From Oasisia sp. SBJ-2009 (lineage: Eukaryota > Annelida > Polychaeta > Sabellida > Siboglinidae), in the NCBI GenBank assembly GCA_964017155.1, contig OZ024862.1:2417070-2481069 (forward strand): 64,000 nt of DNA, read 5' to 3'. Shown here piece by piece: positions 11,933-25,985 of the stretch (position 1 is the stretch's first letter; each line of letters starts with the position of its first letter). The notes under the pieces are model-generated. The model saw nothing but the letters and a program-made list of their open reading frames with translations. It had not been told where the DNA came from and did not search any database. The translations under genes were made by a program, and so were the position numbers.

Positions 11933-13215
11933 CTGAAATGAATGTCATATCATAGCTAAGTACCACAACACATATCGAATATACATTGCGGACATATCCC
12001 AATTATCGTTACTAATTCTCAGTTAATGCTGCACTTGTGACGGGTTGATATTTTAATAAACATGACACAATTAGTGCTTCATTGGTATATTTATATATTA
12101 ACCCTGCTTCCTTTATACCTAACAATGTTGATAAGCATGATACAATTAGTGCTTCATTGGGATGTTTTTCTGTTAACCCAGCCTCATTTATACGTAACAA
12201 AATCTGGATGACAATGGAAGATAGATGGCATGAACGAAGGAAGATGGAGTATTTGTAAAAACATTTCGGATTGAAGATACACATGAACCATAACATAGTT
12301 CGGAGCAGACTGAGATCGGGAACAAATGAGAATTGGGCGAGAAAAACAGAAGACGGTGATAGAAAGACGGGAGGAGGAGAACGTGGACAGATATAGTGTG
12401 TATGTGTGATCGATATGACGCGGTGTCGTGAAAGGGGGAGATTAGTAAGAGTTTCGTTCCCCGTCTCCACTAAAGAACTCCGAGATCGCGAATAGACCAG
12501 ACACCAAGGCGGGCACCCGCCAGTGGCCAATGGGAGAAAAACTACTAAGACACGACGACAGTCAAGAAGAAGCGACACAATGAATGATAATTATGATAAT
12601 AATAATAATAATAACTGAAGAAGCCGTTGAAAAAGAAGATGACGAAGGAGAAGAGGAAGACAAGTTTGAAGAAGAAGAGGAAAACGATTAGAACGACGAC
12701 AAAGAAGAACATGATGATGAACAAAAGGCAGAAACAGGAAGCGATGAGTGATACACAAGCAAGAGGCAGGAGGCGATGAATGATACACAAGAAACAGGAG
12801 TCGATGAACGATATACATGAAACGTGAGGCGATGAATGATACACGTGAAACAGGAGGCGATGAACGACACACAAGCAAGAAGCAGGAGGCGATAATAATA
12901 TGAAAATGAAGATGACGAAGTAGAAGAGGAAGACATGTTTGAAGAAGAAGACGAAAAAGATTAACACGACGACAAAGAATTACATGATGATGAACAACAG
13001 GCAGAAACAGGGAGCGGAGAACGATACACAAGAAGCAGGAGGCAATGAACGACACACATCAAACGTGAGGAGATGAATGACACAGAGAAGCAGGAGGCGA
13101 TGAACGATAATCAGAAAGCACGAGGCGATGAACATTACACAAGAAGCAGTGATGAAAACAAAACAGAAAAAGAAGAAGACGCATACAAAAAACGTGTCGC
13201 TTCGACTACACTCAC
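11933..13215. other. Intron 10 of copy A, purine-biased low-complexity DNA
   Basis: Between about 12590 and 13190 the + strand is rich in GAAGAAGAA and repeats of CAGGAGGCGATGAACGA; the long minus-strand frames here are low-complexity artefacts. Copy B has the same kind of tract at 40170-40600. No gene seen. Confidence 0.6.
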
Positions 13216-13395
13216 GAGGTTGTTGCTGACGTATGTACTCAGCTTTTTGTTGGCGAAGGCGGCCATGAAGGCTGAGCTGAGCACATAGTCAGTGACGTAG
13301 ACGTACGCCATCTTGTTGTTGTGCTGTTTGAACAACGGGATTTCTGGGGGCGAGAACGGCATCCGAGTATGTCCGCCCTTTATGTTAAACCTGCC
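13216..13395 (-). pseudogene. Copy A BPI/LBP exon 10
   Basis: 180 nt, 60 codons, acceptor GGGATGCAG, donor GTGAGT. This is the most diagnostic exon: GRFNIKGGHTRMPFSPPEIP followed by HNNKMAYVYVTDYVLSSAF, matching BPI GEFYSENHHNPPPFAPP and HDRMVYLGLSDYFFNTA. It spans the linker between the two barrels. Confidence 0.9.
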
Positions 13396-14509
13396 CTGCA
13401 TCCCAAATGCCAGTCGATGTAGGGCATACGATAACAGTGATGTTGATAACAACAGCATCAACAATAACAACAGCATCAACAACACATTACAAATAATGGC
13501 AACATAAACCTGTTTTTATTATTATGCTATTGTTTATGATTATGCTAATTGTCTTATATGTGATTTGGCTAGTTTATTTATTTGTGACTTTTCTCCATAT
13601 ATTATATATAATATTTCGACTGATATGTTTACATAGTATTTGTGCGTATTCGTTTTGTCTTATTTTGTATAAGTTACTAATATTTATCGATAAAAATACT
13701 TATCTATGAATACTGTTTCAATCCATCGATTTCCTTGTAAGCCCTAAATATCTCATCGACAGTGACCTGAACATACCCACTTTCTATTAATGACATCGAT
13801 TAGCAGAATAAGCCTAGCTTAGTGCAACTGCTGTTCCACTAAATTACGATAATCACGGACGATCGCCACTGTCTGGGCGATCACACTAGGGAATAATTAT
13901 ACAAGTGTCGCAGTTGTGTAATTGAATCGAATATAAATGGCTATTTATGGCATGCTCTATGATTAGTGTAAATGATATTGCACGACCTTCTCCATATGTC
14001 AGACAAAAATATCGAATCACTCGAGAATGCTGCTAGTCTGTGGTTTCTAGGTGCCTCATCTCTAATGTAGACCACTTACAATAAAGGTATATGTCCATAG
14101 CGCCTGATTGATCCATATTACACCAACGTTTATTTACTGGAAATAAGCGTGCAAAATATATAATAATATGGATAAAAAGCGTATGAATACAATTTAGAAA
14201 AGAAAGTGCAAACAATAGTTTCCAATGTGTTCCTCAGATGCTTAATAAAAGGTATATTTCACTATAATTTAAGACTTTATTAAGAACAATACTAATGTGT
14301 ATTCCTGAAACATTTATACTGTAGTTAAAATGTATAAACGCTAAAACATGCCATCCAAAGGTTGCTACAAATATTTTGGCCATCATATTTTATATTGTCA
14401 CGTTTTGTTAATATGTCAAACGAAGGCAGCACACTGGGCAACAACTTCCCGCTTCGAATAGCTAAGCATATGAAAGGAACCAATGACAAGAAACGGGAAT
14501 CAGGAATAC

Positions 14510-14601
14510 CTTGCTGTAATGCTCAAAATATGTAGGTTTGAATTTCGGGAACCGAACCATGCTGAAATCCAACTCGTAATCCTTAGCTACCGTCTCGCGA
14601 A
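14510..14601 (-). pseudogene. Copy A BPI/LBP exon 9
   Basis: 92 nt, acceptor TTGTTGCAG, donor GTATTC. Encodes VRETVAKDYELDFSMVRFPK, matching DSVAGINYGLVAPP of BPI. Confidence 0.82.
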
Positions 14602-14941
14602 CTGCAACAACGAAACACCCGCACAATGTCACAAAAACACCCATTGTTAATTGTATCATATACAGTACTCCCCTTCAATAGTAATTTTTTTAATTAATCA
14701 GGAAATGAAACGCCTAATTGTTGTTGTAATTTACAGTTTTATGTTAACCTAGCAAAAATTATACTATATAAATAGTTTATGCGTGTTTTATTGAGATGGA
14801 ATTGCCAAACGTGGACAATGATGAACCTAAAACGTGTTGCTGAGACAAGCGGATGCGGGCTTGTAAATAGAGGATGACAAACAATGTTACAATTAGTATA
14901 AACCTAACTAAGGAATAGTTAGGAAAGCAACAGACGGGAGC

Positions 14942-14999
14942 CTGGCATAAGATGCACGTGGGCTTGACGCTTGACCTCTTGGACTGTATGCTTACATAC
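14942..14999 (-). pseudogene. Copy A BPI/LBP exon 8, donor lost
   Basis: 58 nt, acceptor CCTTTTGTAG. Encodes VCKHTVQEVKRQAHVHLMP; the cysteine matches the second half of the conserved BPI disulfide (QVCEKV). The base after the exon should begin GT, as in copy B (GTACAC), but here reads GCTCCC, which also does not resemble the rare GC donor consensus GCAAGT. Confidence 0.72.
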
Positions 15000-15890
15000 C
15001 TACAAAAGGCATTTGTTAAAACAAACTATTATTACTCCGACGCCGATAATTACAAAGCAAAATGTGTTGATGCAATGATTGCAAATAATAGTAACATCGA
15101 TATTATCGCTCATTGAAATAGCAATGATACAACTCGTTTAAATACAGTAATATTCGTATTAATACTGTTGACAGCATCATCATTATTTAAATTCTTACAT
15201 TTCTTAAATCCATTTATAATGTATCATTTCCGATAAAACGTTCACATAGATACGTTTGACAAAACAGCCTGCCACGTGCGGCCTGTATCGTTCGCAGACA
15301 CGTCATATCTAGTGTCGCATTCGATTAAACAGACTGTCAGTACATTATCTGAAGGTAGCATGTTGTATCGACAACCACATAGAGCAGAATTGCGGACGTT
15401 TTGGTATTCCCAGTATGGAAGTGAATCCTGGTTTGTTGGAATGGCGGAGAGAAAGAAAGCCAACAGTATCGTGTTGGAGACGTATATTGCGGATACCGCG
15501 GACAGCGAAACGAACGAACATATCTGTGCTAGAATAGGTGATGCCAACGTGTCCATTAGAAGCGAAGATGATCAAGCAACAACTCATACCTAGGTCACAT
15601 CTTGCATTAAATCGAACGCCTGGAGAAGAGTACAATGCTGGGAGGTTTGGAGGAAAACGTACACGGGGATCTCGAATGCTATGGGTGATGAGATAAGGGC
15701 CATCACTTGGATGTATGTAAGCGATTTAAGATAGGCAGATAGGACGAATATGGTCACGATTATCAACATGAATCCGCCTCTACTGGACCGTACACTGTGT
15801 AAAGGTAATCAGCTTCTGGACTAGCAATAGTCTATTTGACAAACTTCTCGTAATGTTGTGAATCATCTATGAAGTAACGCTTAACCTCAC

Positions 15891-15954
15891 CTGTGCTATG
15901 ATTTCCTTGCGAATCTTCCATTGAAAGATAAAAGTCCCCACATTCAGGATGGTG
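15891..15954 (-). pseudogene. Copy A BPI/LBP exon 7
   Basis: 64 nt, acceptor TTATTTCAG, donor GTGAGG. Encodes TILNVGTFIFQWKIRKEIIA, matching WLLNLFHNQIESKFQ of LBP. A different frame is also open, but only this one fits the phases of exons 6 and 8. Confidence 0.72.
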
Positions 15955-16140
15955 CTGAAATAAGAACCAAACGAGATCCTGTTATAATGCATGTGTTTAC
16001 ATAATTATTTTATACGTTACTGTTCTGGAGACACACTTCAGTTAATACGTACACACTCACACATTCGTGCAAACATGTGCGTTTATTTGAGCATGGAAAT
16101 GTACACGAGTGTGTGAGTATACACACCCGCATACAAACAG

Positions 16141-16475
<335 letters not shown>

Positions 16476-16619
16476 ATACAATCACATTCAAACACCCCCA
16501 CCACCACAAACTGCATCATTCAACCCCAATAATAGTTACATCAATGTTCTCCTCACAGCTCAGTCTGACTACACACATTGTTCACGTGCATTTTTATCGA
16601 ACAATCGAGCAGTAGTTAC

Positions 16620-16707
16620 CTCAACGTTCCTCTGAATGTCACTCTAACGCTGCCGCTACCTCTGCAGAATACATTCGTCAGAGACGGACGACCAGCGCTA
16701 TCTCGAC
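16620..16707 (-). pseudogene. Copy A BPI/LBP exon 6
   Basis: 88 nt, acceptor CCCCCGAAG, donor GTAACT. Encodes RDSAGRPSLTNVFCRGSGSV, matching BPI NPTSGKPTITCSSCSS; the cysteine is the first half of the family disulfide. Confidence 0.75.
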
Positions 16708-16824
16708 CTTCGGGGGTACGGAAAAAGATTCCAAGTTTAGACATGCAGATATTAGTTTATAACATAAGACTGTATTTACTTAAATGGAGAGGACCTTAGA
16801 AGTGTGTAAGGAGAGGTATCATAC

Positions 16825-16903
16825 CAATCACCGCGTCCAGGATGAGTTTCAAGTGTTTCGTCACAACCCGGATCGTTCCCCCTCTCTCACGACCTTGAAG
16901 AAT
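16825..16903 (-). pseudogene. Copy A BPI/LBP exon 5, 2-nt frameshift
   Basis: Acceptor GATTTAG, donor GTATGA. The exon is 79 nt against 77 in copy B because of two extra bases about 16 nt into the exon. Downstream of the insertion the shifted frame reads TIRVVTKHLKLILDAVI, conserved with copy B, whereas the frame entering from exon 4 hits a TGA. No alternative acceptor I can see restores the frame. Confidence 0.7.
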
Positions 16904-16965
16904 CTAAATCGGAGGATGAACACACAGTTATTGAAATTGACAAGATGGAGATGTTGTCTTTTTCA

Positions 16966-16983
16966 CACACGCACGCACGCACG

Positions 16984-17037
<54 letters not shown>

Positions 17038-17354
17038 TCAATAAACATATACACACACACACGCACGCATGCGTTTCCGACCTTGAAGAATCAAAATCGG
17101 AGGATGAACATTTGACTGGAACACAATTACACAGTGGATCGAGCGATATGTACCAAGACGGGCTAAACAGACAACTATTGAAACTGACAAGATATCCAGA
17201 TGTCTTCTTTGTCACACATACACACACACACACATACACACACGCACGCACGCACGCACACACACACGAGCACACACACACACGAACACACACACACACA
17301 CGAGCACACACACACACGAGCACACACACACACACGAGCACACACACACACACG

Positions 17355-17401
<47 letters not shown>

Positions 17402-17520
17402 GCACGCACGCACGCGCGCACGCACGCACACATACACACACCCACAAACACACATATACAATCACAAACACGCGCGTGTGCGTGTGTGCGCGCGCGTGTG
17501 TTTGTGACTGTATGTGTGTT
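16966..17520. repeat. Two CA/GC-rich microsatellite clusters
   Basis: CACG/CA tracts at 16966-17033 and 17213-17520 separated by a partial tandem copy of the exon 5 upstream region (TTTCCGACCTTGAAGAATC recurs near 17075). They fill intron 4 of copy A. Confidence 0.9.
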
Positions 17521-17609
17521 TGTGCGTGTATTTCCATTATCGTTAACATCTTCGTACACATTGTGTTCACACTAATGCTCTACGATGACTCGCTCTCGTT
17601 CTAACTTAC

Positions 17610-17738
17610 GACGTCTTGATGTAAGCGCTGTATTTAGCCGAAAGTTCAGCGTTGATGTGGGCCACGACGAGCCTGAGCCCGCGACCTGACAGCGGCACAA
17701 GCGAGGCCGTCGGCTTAGGCTGTTTCACCAACTTGATA
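17610..17738 (-). pseudogene. Copy A BPI/LBP exon 4
   Basis: 129 nt, acceptor GCTGTTTCAG, donor GTAAGT. Encodes IKLVKQPKPTASLVPLSGRG then LRLVVAHINAELSAKY, matching [27 protein letters not shown] of BPI. One codon longer than in copy B. Confidence 0.82.
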
Positions 17739-18198
17739 CTGAAACAGCCGTCTTATTTATGAAGTAACAACATTGAAACTACGCAGAAGAAGACAATTCC
17801 ACCATTAACTGGGTTTTGACTGTGTGTACTCAGCACGAAGCCCAATAAATAAATGCGTTAAGATGAGGTTGAGAAACGTAACGATTTCAGATATTTAATT
17901 GAAACTAACTATTTTGTGTGTGAGATGATATATTGTGTACTGAAGTAGCAATGTTAACATAAATACAATTCTACGAAGATATTGCCATATTGATTGTTGC
18001 AATGCTTTTAACGTCGAAGGTCGTTGTTAATATGAATGTATTCAATACGTAAATACATATTTCATGTTTTCAGCCATTATAATATACAAAGATCGGTTGA
18101 TAGAAATTATTGACTAGTTATCAAATCAACGATTAATAATCAAGTATTGTTATGAAAACAGAAGCCTCGTTTTGACTTGTATACGACGCGTCACCTAC

Positions 18199-18298
18199 TG
18201 ATGTAGCTGAGCATGGGCGACTCCAACCTGGCCACGAATATCTGGGATCTTGAGTTGTTTGATCTCCTTGGAAACGATGTCGAGTCCGACATCTCGTG
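18199..18298 (-). pseudogene. Copy A BPI/LBP exon 3
   Basis: 100 nt, acceptor CATTGACAG, donor GTAGGT. Encodes ARDVGLDIVSKEIKQLKIPD, the first long helix and strand of the family ([21 protein letters not shown] in BPI). Confidence 0.87.
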
Positions 18299-18995
18299 CT
18301 GTCAATGAAAAACACACTTTGTCATAAACAAACATTTTAAGACAAACTCTGTTCTGGATAAAGGTGATTATATGAAGAATGAAACAACTATTGGAATCAT
18401 GCCACCATTTTAACAAAACACTAGAATTTCCAAACGATATTATGTTAATGTATATTCACAATTAAAGAACGCTCTTACGTCGAAAAAAGGCCACTTCCCT
18501 TCGCTGCGCCTAATGACAAATGACTTACTTATAATACTCAAAACATATACTGAATGTGTAATGAGAAGGAGAGATACGTGTAGATGAAATGAATGTTGAA
18601 ATGTCGACAAACGAACGGCTTCTTATAGGCCTGTGACGTCATATTATATACAATTATCATACCGATACGTGTGTAGAAACTATATCAACGACAAAGAACT
18701 GTGATTAAAAACAATACATGTTATACCACACAGAAGCAAGCCTATATAGAATAGCATCTGCTGCGAATTGTGATGACCGGAGGGTTACGTGTCGTACTAA
18801 TCATAGAACATCACTGATTTTTTGGTGCCTCTCGTAGACTACCACACTGCAATCTTTACCACAACACCAGGTCGTCATTGGGCTACGCCTGTGACAAAAA
18901 CATCTGCCTTGTAAATTACCCGGATCCCGGTACTTGGCAAAACCCTGCGTGAGATGACAATCTATTGTTATCAGTTGAAACATCTTCTTACTCAC

Positions 18996-19049
18996 CGTAA
19001 TCGAGACCTCGCTGTGTAATGCGTGTGCGGAAGCCTGACCTGGTTCCTA
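18996..19049 (-). pseudogene. Copy A BPI/LBP exon 2
   Basis: 54 nt, acceptor TCTCCCCAG (written as CTCCCCAG), donor GTGAGT. Encodes GTRSGFRTRITQRGLDY, equivalent to NPGVVVRISQKGLDY, the mature N terminus of BPI/LBP. Confidence 0.88.
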
Positions 19050-19108
19050 CTGGGGAGAACAGACACAAGTGTAACGTCAGAAGAGACAACCCGATCTAGA
19101 TCTAGATC

Positions 19109-19109
19109 T

Positions 19110-19170
<61 letters not shown>

Positions 19171-19228
19171 GTGCGTGTGTGCGTGTGTGAGTGTGTGCGT
19201 GTGTGCGTGTGTGCGTGTGTGTGTGTGA
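19109..19228. repeat. (GT)n microsatellite
   Basis: GT tract with GTGC interruptions in intron 1; almost absent from copy B (near 52087). Confidence 0.95.
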
Positions 19229-19282
19229 CTATGTCGTGATGCTGGGTGCAAAGTTTGTTATTTTTGGGTAGTGCCACCTGTA

Positions 19283-19491
19283 GTAGGCGGTGAGGGAAGT
19301 AACCAGATACTAGGTGGTGAGGGAAGTAACCAGATACTAGGTGGTGAGGGAAGTAACCAGATACTAGGTGGTGAGGGAAGTAACCAGATACTGGGCGGTG
19401 AGGGAAGTAACCAGACACTAGGCGGTGAGGGAAGTAACCAGATACTAGGTGGTGAGGGAAGTAACCAGATACTAGGTGGTGAGGGAACAGT
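19283..19491. repeat. 27-bp minisatellite, copy A (about 8 units)
   Basis: Unit GGTGGTGAGGGAAGTAACC followed by AGATACTA, in BPI intron 1. Copy B has about 26 units at the same site (52163-52880). Confidence 0.93.
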
Positions 19492-19780
19492 TACCCCGCA
19501 ACATATACATTTCACAGCCTATTAAACAACGACACTCTTCGCTCCATCTGCATTGTAGTTATTTCCATTGTTTGAGCCAAGATAATTATGGTTTTGGGGC
19601 CAAATACGTGATCAATACGTTGGACCTCTAACTATAACAACATATTATCAAACATTACCATCCACTCCAGAAATTGTAGACGGATTTTTCAGATGTTACA
19701 GTGATAACATCAATATTATAGCATGCTTAGATTATCTACGTAGGCCTAAACTGTTTCTAATGTCGGAGACTCAACCTTAC

Positions 19781-19847
19781 CGGATCCGGCGGCGGTTCCA
19801 AAGGCCAGTACTGTAGCGAAGGCAACCATGCCGCACGGTACACTCAT
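19781..19847 (-). pseudogene. Copy A BPI/LBP exon 1, signal peptide
   Basis: 67 coding nt ending at donor GTAAGG. MSVPCGMVAFATVLAFGTAA is a short hydrophobic signal peptide; translation could also use the second Met at residue 7, but the first is kept in both copies. Confidence 0.8.
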
Positions 19848-19991
19848 GTCGACAGGCTCGGTGAGACACGACCGCTGGCGAAGAGAACCGAAGGTGCAAG
19901 TGATTGGAACCCGACGGCTGGTTTGATTCCCAACGGCACTGGGCGTCAGCAGCGGCGACGACGACTGGGTTTGACTGTTTGACAGTTGGAC

Positions 19992-20003
19992 TGTTTTATA
20001 AAA
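19992..20003 (-). promoter_or_regulatory. TATA-like element upstream of BPI copy A
   Basis: GTTTTATAAAAC lies about 145 bp before the start codon. Copy B has a TTATAA at a similar distance (55808-55813). No other promoter motif was recognised. Confidence 0.3.
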
Positions 20004-23000
20004 CTTGCTGTTATGTTTGTGCCAATACAGCTTCTATTTATTTATTTACTAGAAATGCTTCCAAATGTACTCGGGAATGACGTATCTGTAAATTTGCCCA
20101 AAACACGTTTATGTATCATACAGGACATCAGTAAAAGTGCAGAAATCAATACAACTTAAAATTATGGTGAAAAACGACGTGTTTAGCACCATTATTATTG
20201 GAAGATCCAATCATAGCAGCGGAACAAACAAACGAATCAAGTATTCTCGTTGACGATCGTGTGTAATGCAAACGTCGTCAACATACAACACAGACAGCGG
20301 GCAAGGTTCACTCGGAACCTACAGAGGAAACACGTTGTTCCTTAATACAAATACGTTTTAATGGTAGCGACATGAATTATATATTTCGCGAGGAAGACCT
20401 GAAATATGTATTGCTTTGAGGCGATGAAATTTGATTTTGGATAACATAATGTTGTCAGATCTTGTTTCCATCAAACGGGTTGCTATGGCTATGGTTATAA
20501 TAACTTAAATATTTGATGGATCTATCACCAACCATAGACGACTACTCCGGATAATGACAGCTCATTGTATATGTGGTATTCAGCATAGATATAAATGTAG
20601 AGGGATCGCCGACTCGTGACGTCACGCTGCACAACCTGGGACACAACGTGCATCATAGATATAAACATATATTCAAGATATAAACATATATTCAACATAA
20701 TAGTTTAGAGTACACACAATTACTTTTTCAAGTCACCACGAAATATAGACAGCAAGTGTATATTTACAAGACGCGTAGTAAAATTAGTAGTTATTGTATT
20801 GGACAACATTATATATTTTGGTCATATTATATTTCCATCCTTATGCCGATTTCATCAATGTATCATAGTGTGTTAATGCATGAACCAGTAAACTGTGTGT
20901 ACTTGTATGAGTCCACGCTTTTGTGGAAGCCACAACCCTTCGGCTGCAAAGGTATGTGCCATATGATATGTACTTAGCTAGGATTTCTGGTAGGATCGCT
21001 AAAATTGTCTTTTGGTCGCCATGGCATAGGCATATAGTTGTGCCAATTCAACACTATATCAATGTTGGCCCTTATTAAGACACTGTTATAGGTGAAGATG
21101 TCAGTTAACATATTATTTTCACACATCAAGTTAACCGTAATAGGCATGATTTATGAGTAAATGCATGTAATTATAACAAGTAACGGGATTATAATTAACA
21201 TTCAATGCTACTTCATCATACAGCAATCAATTTTATGTCATTTAGAAAACTAACAACACTACTTGTAAAACTAACATTTTGTCCAGTAGATGTATAGTAT
21301 TAGGTATTCTTTTTTTCCTTTTGTACTATGCTGTACTGTTTTATACATGTGATATGTACCAGGAAACCAAGTCTGCCCCAAAAGAAACCTGGCTTTCCAG
21401 CTTCATCTGAAAGGAATATACTGCTGGCAGAAATATATCTAAAATTTAAGGCATGTTACATTGAAGATAGTGTCACTAAAATCCAAAATCTAACAAAACA
21501 CATACCGATCATTGGTTGTGTGTTGCAAATGATGTATACATGGTGACTTAACATGTCATCGGTATGAGAATAAATATTTGCAGGCAACAATAGCAGGTAA
21601 AAGGAAATACATTTTTATCGTTCACTGTACATGTTGCAGCCATGAATACTTGTAACGACAAAGTGACAGTACTTTTATTTGTGTTGCTTCACACAACAGG
21701 TCGGCATTTATGGGTAAGACAAAACATCTGAAAAAAACATAATCCCTATTTACTGCTTTAGGAAATATTGATTTGCTACAGTATGAAACTCAACTACACT
21801 ACGCAGATCTATTATGAAAAAGTTCTAGTGGGCACATAGAATGAGATGAAATAACTCTGTTTTAGCAATTTGTTCTGGAATGAACCCATTAATTATTTTT
21901 GAATTGCAGTAACTTGTATTTATGTGATATAATTCTCACAACAAAGGTATCTTTGAAAAAGGAACTTCTAAAAATCTGATTGATATATTTCCCATTAATA
22001 TATTCATTCTTCATTCAGACAGTCTTTCACAAGGCTGTCGGCTTTCTTTGTGACTGGGTCTGACATAGATATTTCTCTACAAGCTGTCTGCATTTGGCAT
22101 GGCATCTCAAAAAAACCAAAGGATGTGTCTGAGCGCAGGCTCCTGTGACTTCAAGAAAACATCATGAAAATGTGTATATGTGGAAAACAGGGATACAACA
22201 TCGCTTCTTTTGCAAACAGAATCACTATAACACTGCAAAGAGGATTACCGGAAGAAGACAATTACTTCAAAATAAATAGATTCACAACACACAAAGAAAA
22301 CAATCACAACATCCTTTCGCTCGCATAAACCTGTCAAAATCAGTTTACTTGTAAATAATTCACGCACTCATTTAATGATATGATTAGCAATCGGTGCTCA
22401 TCATTACAAAATAATGTTTTCGATCGATAGAAAACAAAACGACCAACATAACATACACTAATCTGCTCCTGCTCTACTTCTGCTAAACCTAAGATTGGCA
22501 CTGATGAGCTCCTCCATGACCTTAAATATAATGAATGAAGACTTTTGTATGGTTAATCGACAGGGGCAATTAATATGCCTTGACAATGATGAAACTCTGC
22601 CCATGAGTTATTCTGACAAAGATGAGAAGACCTCAAATTTCAAACACTTGTTCAGTGGAGATGCTATCACTGTGGTGACTCCTTGTGACTTGTACTGAAA
22701 ATAGAATACAAATACTATAAATATAATACTAATAATTTTAAAGTGGGAATATGTAACAGAAAAACAGTAATTATATGTAAAGTATACGTATCAGCAATAT
22801 GTTACAATCAGCTACGAGCTACAAGTAGAAGCACCAGGAAGAGTAATTTGTGGAGGCATAATTTATTTACGCTCCATAACATTTCATAGAACGCTTGTAA
22901 ACACGCTAAACAGATCCGCCTATTCAATGAAGTCTAGAGTAATCACATTACCTCCAATCATAGTCATAGTGATAGTCGTAATTGTATAGAATCCCTCAAT

Positions 23001-25985
23001 CACAGTCAATGCCATGGGCATGGCCAAGCCCAAGGCAATGGCAATGCCACTACCATGGCCTCGATCATGGAGCCATGAGGCATGACAAGAAAAGAAATTA
23101 AGACAAACACAATTGGTTCGGCACTACACTACATATGTCATATAATGCTTAATTGGCTAAACATTGAACATATCAGTACTGTAGTGTCCAATAATACTGT
23201 TTGAAACCGATTAATACTAGACCGTGAGTGATACCTATAACTATATAATAAATTGCTATAATATCGCTCGTATTGTTTTGGTCTTTCGCATGACTTAATC
23301 AAAATGTATGTCTCCGTTTTTAGACAATAATTGACAAAAACTATCCATATTATATGATGATTTTCTGATTTAATCTTACCTCAAGTGCATCCTGAAGTTC
23401 GGAAATTAGTACAGAATCCACTGCCACTGTTGGAACCATGTGCGCTCGCGTCTTTATAAATAGGGCATGTAAGTGGGTCACGATACATGGCGAGACTCCG
23501 CGCGATTGGAGCTGTTTGGGAACTGGACACAAGAATAATTATTATAACGATGGATGACAGTTGTAGCTTCCGACTGATGAATACTAGGAACATCTTGTTT
23601 GACACCTTTCTTATCTTAAATGTCCGATTAAAATTGAGTTTACCACACTGTCATAGACATAGAGCGATTTACGTAGTGCAGAAAATAAACACGATTTTAG
23701 GCCGTATGTGTCTTTTACGGGATTCGCATTTTACATTGCTGTACGGTGCGGTTTCGATAAGCACTTATATCTGACAAGTTGTCTAAATGCACATAATAAT
23801 AACACATGTATAAGTTTGCCCCAAACAAGTTGTACTGAGCGAAAAATGACACTCTTCATTATTAGTCAAGATCGCCAAACACAAGTACTTGCCGCTAATG
23901 CCATGGCAACCATGTAATATTAGCCGTGTTGTAACAATGTTGGTAATATTATTTAATGACATGATCATTAATTCACCAAATCGTTATTTCTTGTTACTTG
24001 TACTGTAAGGTCATCGCACGCAGTGGTTTGTTCCTTTGTAAATCTTCGTCTTCATAATCTCCAAACACAATAATTTAACTAAAAAAAAATACGGAACTAG
24101 CGAAGCTTCACACAATACAGCGTCTCCGCGCGACGTGACTGGATCTTGTGCATTATGACGGCATTATCTGGGGACGCCTTTCCGGCGCAATGCATTGTGC
24201 ATTTGTTGTGCATATTTTTTGTGCTGCCATTATCCCAAAGGCTTGAGTTTTTTGGATGTCTCGCAACATCTGGCTGTATCACAAACTGGCTATATAACAA
24301 GAAACAGTAATGACAGAACCTTACGGCATATAAGCAAAATGTGTGAATCCGTCGGCCTTTGATAGTGGCGTCTATTTCACGATTTAGAATTCGTCATTTT
24401 ATGTTTTGAAGGTACTTCTTTTTGCTTTAAGATAATATACGGTATATATATATCTGCAACAGACATAGTCATAGCACACTCGCCTTATAATAAACATTTT
24501 GTAAATATTTAAGATAGGCCTATGGCTACCACATATTTATTTAAATACTATTATCTCTCTTTATGCTGCTGCTCTTTATAAACACCTATCTAATGACATT
24601 GTGCAATTAACCCCCATACAATTGTAATCACGGCTGGATAATGATATAGTGAATCTTACCTTTTATGTTACAGTCACTTACACATGCAAAACTTGTACAT
24701 ACATTATAGCTATAAATTTACAATTGCGTTCTGTTAATGTGGCGATATCTATATGTTTCAGGGTGAGAAGTCTCATGTCGGTTCAGTGAACGGATTGTGT
24801 GTTGAAAAGATGGCATATGTCATGCGCTAGTATATACATTTATTGATTAAACAATGAAATTGTATACCAATGACACAATTATAAATAATAATAATAAATA
24901 ATAAAAGCATTTATATAGCGCCATAAATCCATGTTACCTTGTTCGAAGGCGCTGTTACAACATATCATAGAAAGAGACTAAAAGTAAAAATCATAAAACA
25001 TGGCATCAAATATCGAAATAAATTATCATAAAAATACACATACTAATAATAATAATAACAATATACTTATAATAATAATAATAGTACATATTATGATTGT
25101 AAAAATACCAAATTTTTCCTTATTTGGAACATTAAAATCACAGTAGCCTGGATTTGGGTGGATATTTTGTTAATGCTCCTTTACAGCAGTCACCCACAAC
25201 TCTAAGACACTAGGTACCAACTGACCTGCATATGGTCTAATAAATGAATGTTTGTAAAATATGTACTGTGTGCCAGTGTGTCATTAGATCATTATTGCAT
25301 GTTGTGTAGACTCATATTTTATATCAATGTTTCAACAAATAAAATATAATTAAAAACACACAGTTTCAAACATACCGCACTACAATGTCACTAAGCCTTT
25401 TACTTTTATAACATATGCTGATGCCACAATATATATTTGCATGTTTATGTTGCATTACTATACCATCATAATGCATTTAAAATGCAATGCATAATTGTAT
25501 TTGCCTCCGAAAACCAGAATGTGACATTGTACCACTTGCTGACATTCAGTTTACTTTGCAATTCCAATGCCTACATAAACAATGATGCAGCCACATGCAG
25601 ATGTTTTATGCAGAATTCTGCGAACTAAACAATCCATCTATAAGTGAGGCATATGTCATGTCTTTTCCACATTAATGATATTTTGTGAGAGCTACGATTT
25701 GCGGTTACTATAATTATTCTTATATGTTGAGGCTTCTTTGTGCGTGTCGCTGCCTTTTCTCAATTCAACTGAGCAGGTGTTTCTGTAAAATACATGTCAT
25801 AGACACAGTGAGTCCTTTTTCCGTCGACACCAACTTGTATATGGGCTATATCCAATGATTCACTGTGTGCTATTCGCTACGCTTTCTATACTCTACATTG
25901 AGAAATGACATTGCTTAATTACAAGGACATGGACTTTGGTTGAAACTCACCTAGACAGCCAACAGAGGTCCGCAAGGTCCATACT
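20004..25985. other. Intergenic region between the tandem copies
   Basis: No confident gene. From about 21300 to 24174 it matches copy B 56600-62816. It contains a single inverted-repeat arm (about 22620-23450, partner only in copy B), a TIR-like motif near 23210-23330, and at 24890-25010 a solitary copy of the TTTATATAGCGCC / GGCGCT motif that also occurs in the foldback arms at 48250 and 48920. Confidence 0.5.
23380..23605 (-). CDS. Possible small secreted peptide ORF
   Basis: Unrecognised. A 74-codon frame begins with a basic stretch and a strongly hydrophobic run (SSIVIIIILVSSSQTAPIA), as expected of a signal peptide, followed by a short segment with three cysteines. Its 3' end abuts a good donor (CTTGAG then GTAAGAT) that lies just past the stop, so the true frame may instead continue by splicing. 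The equivalent in copy B has been replaced by a microsatellite (62411-62554), which argues against an important role. Confidence 0.2.

Noticed and set aside
12012..13055. Overlapping long minus-strand frames rich in Phe, Ser and Leu
   Set aside because: Complement of a GAAGAA-rich low-complexity tract; frames overlap each other and are not conserved in copy B.
15242..15800. Minus-strand frames with membrane-like segments in intron 7 of copy A
   Set aside because: Copy B keeps only part in frame and the rest is degraded; no domain recognised.
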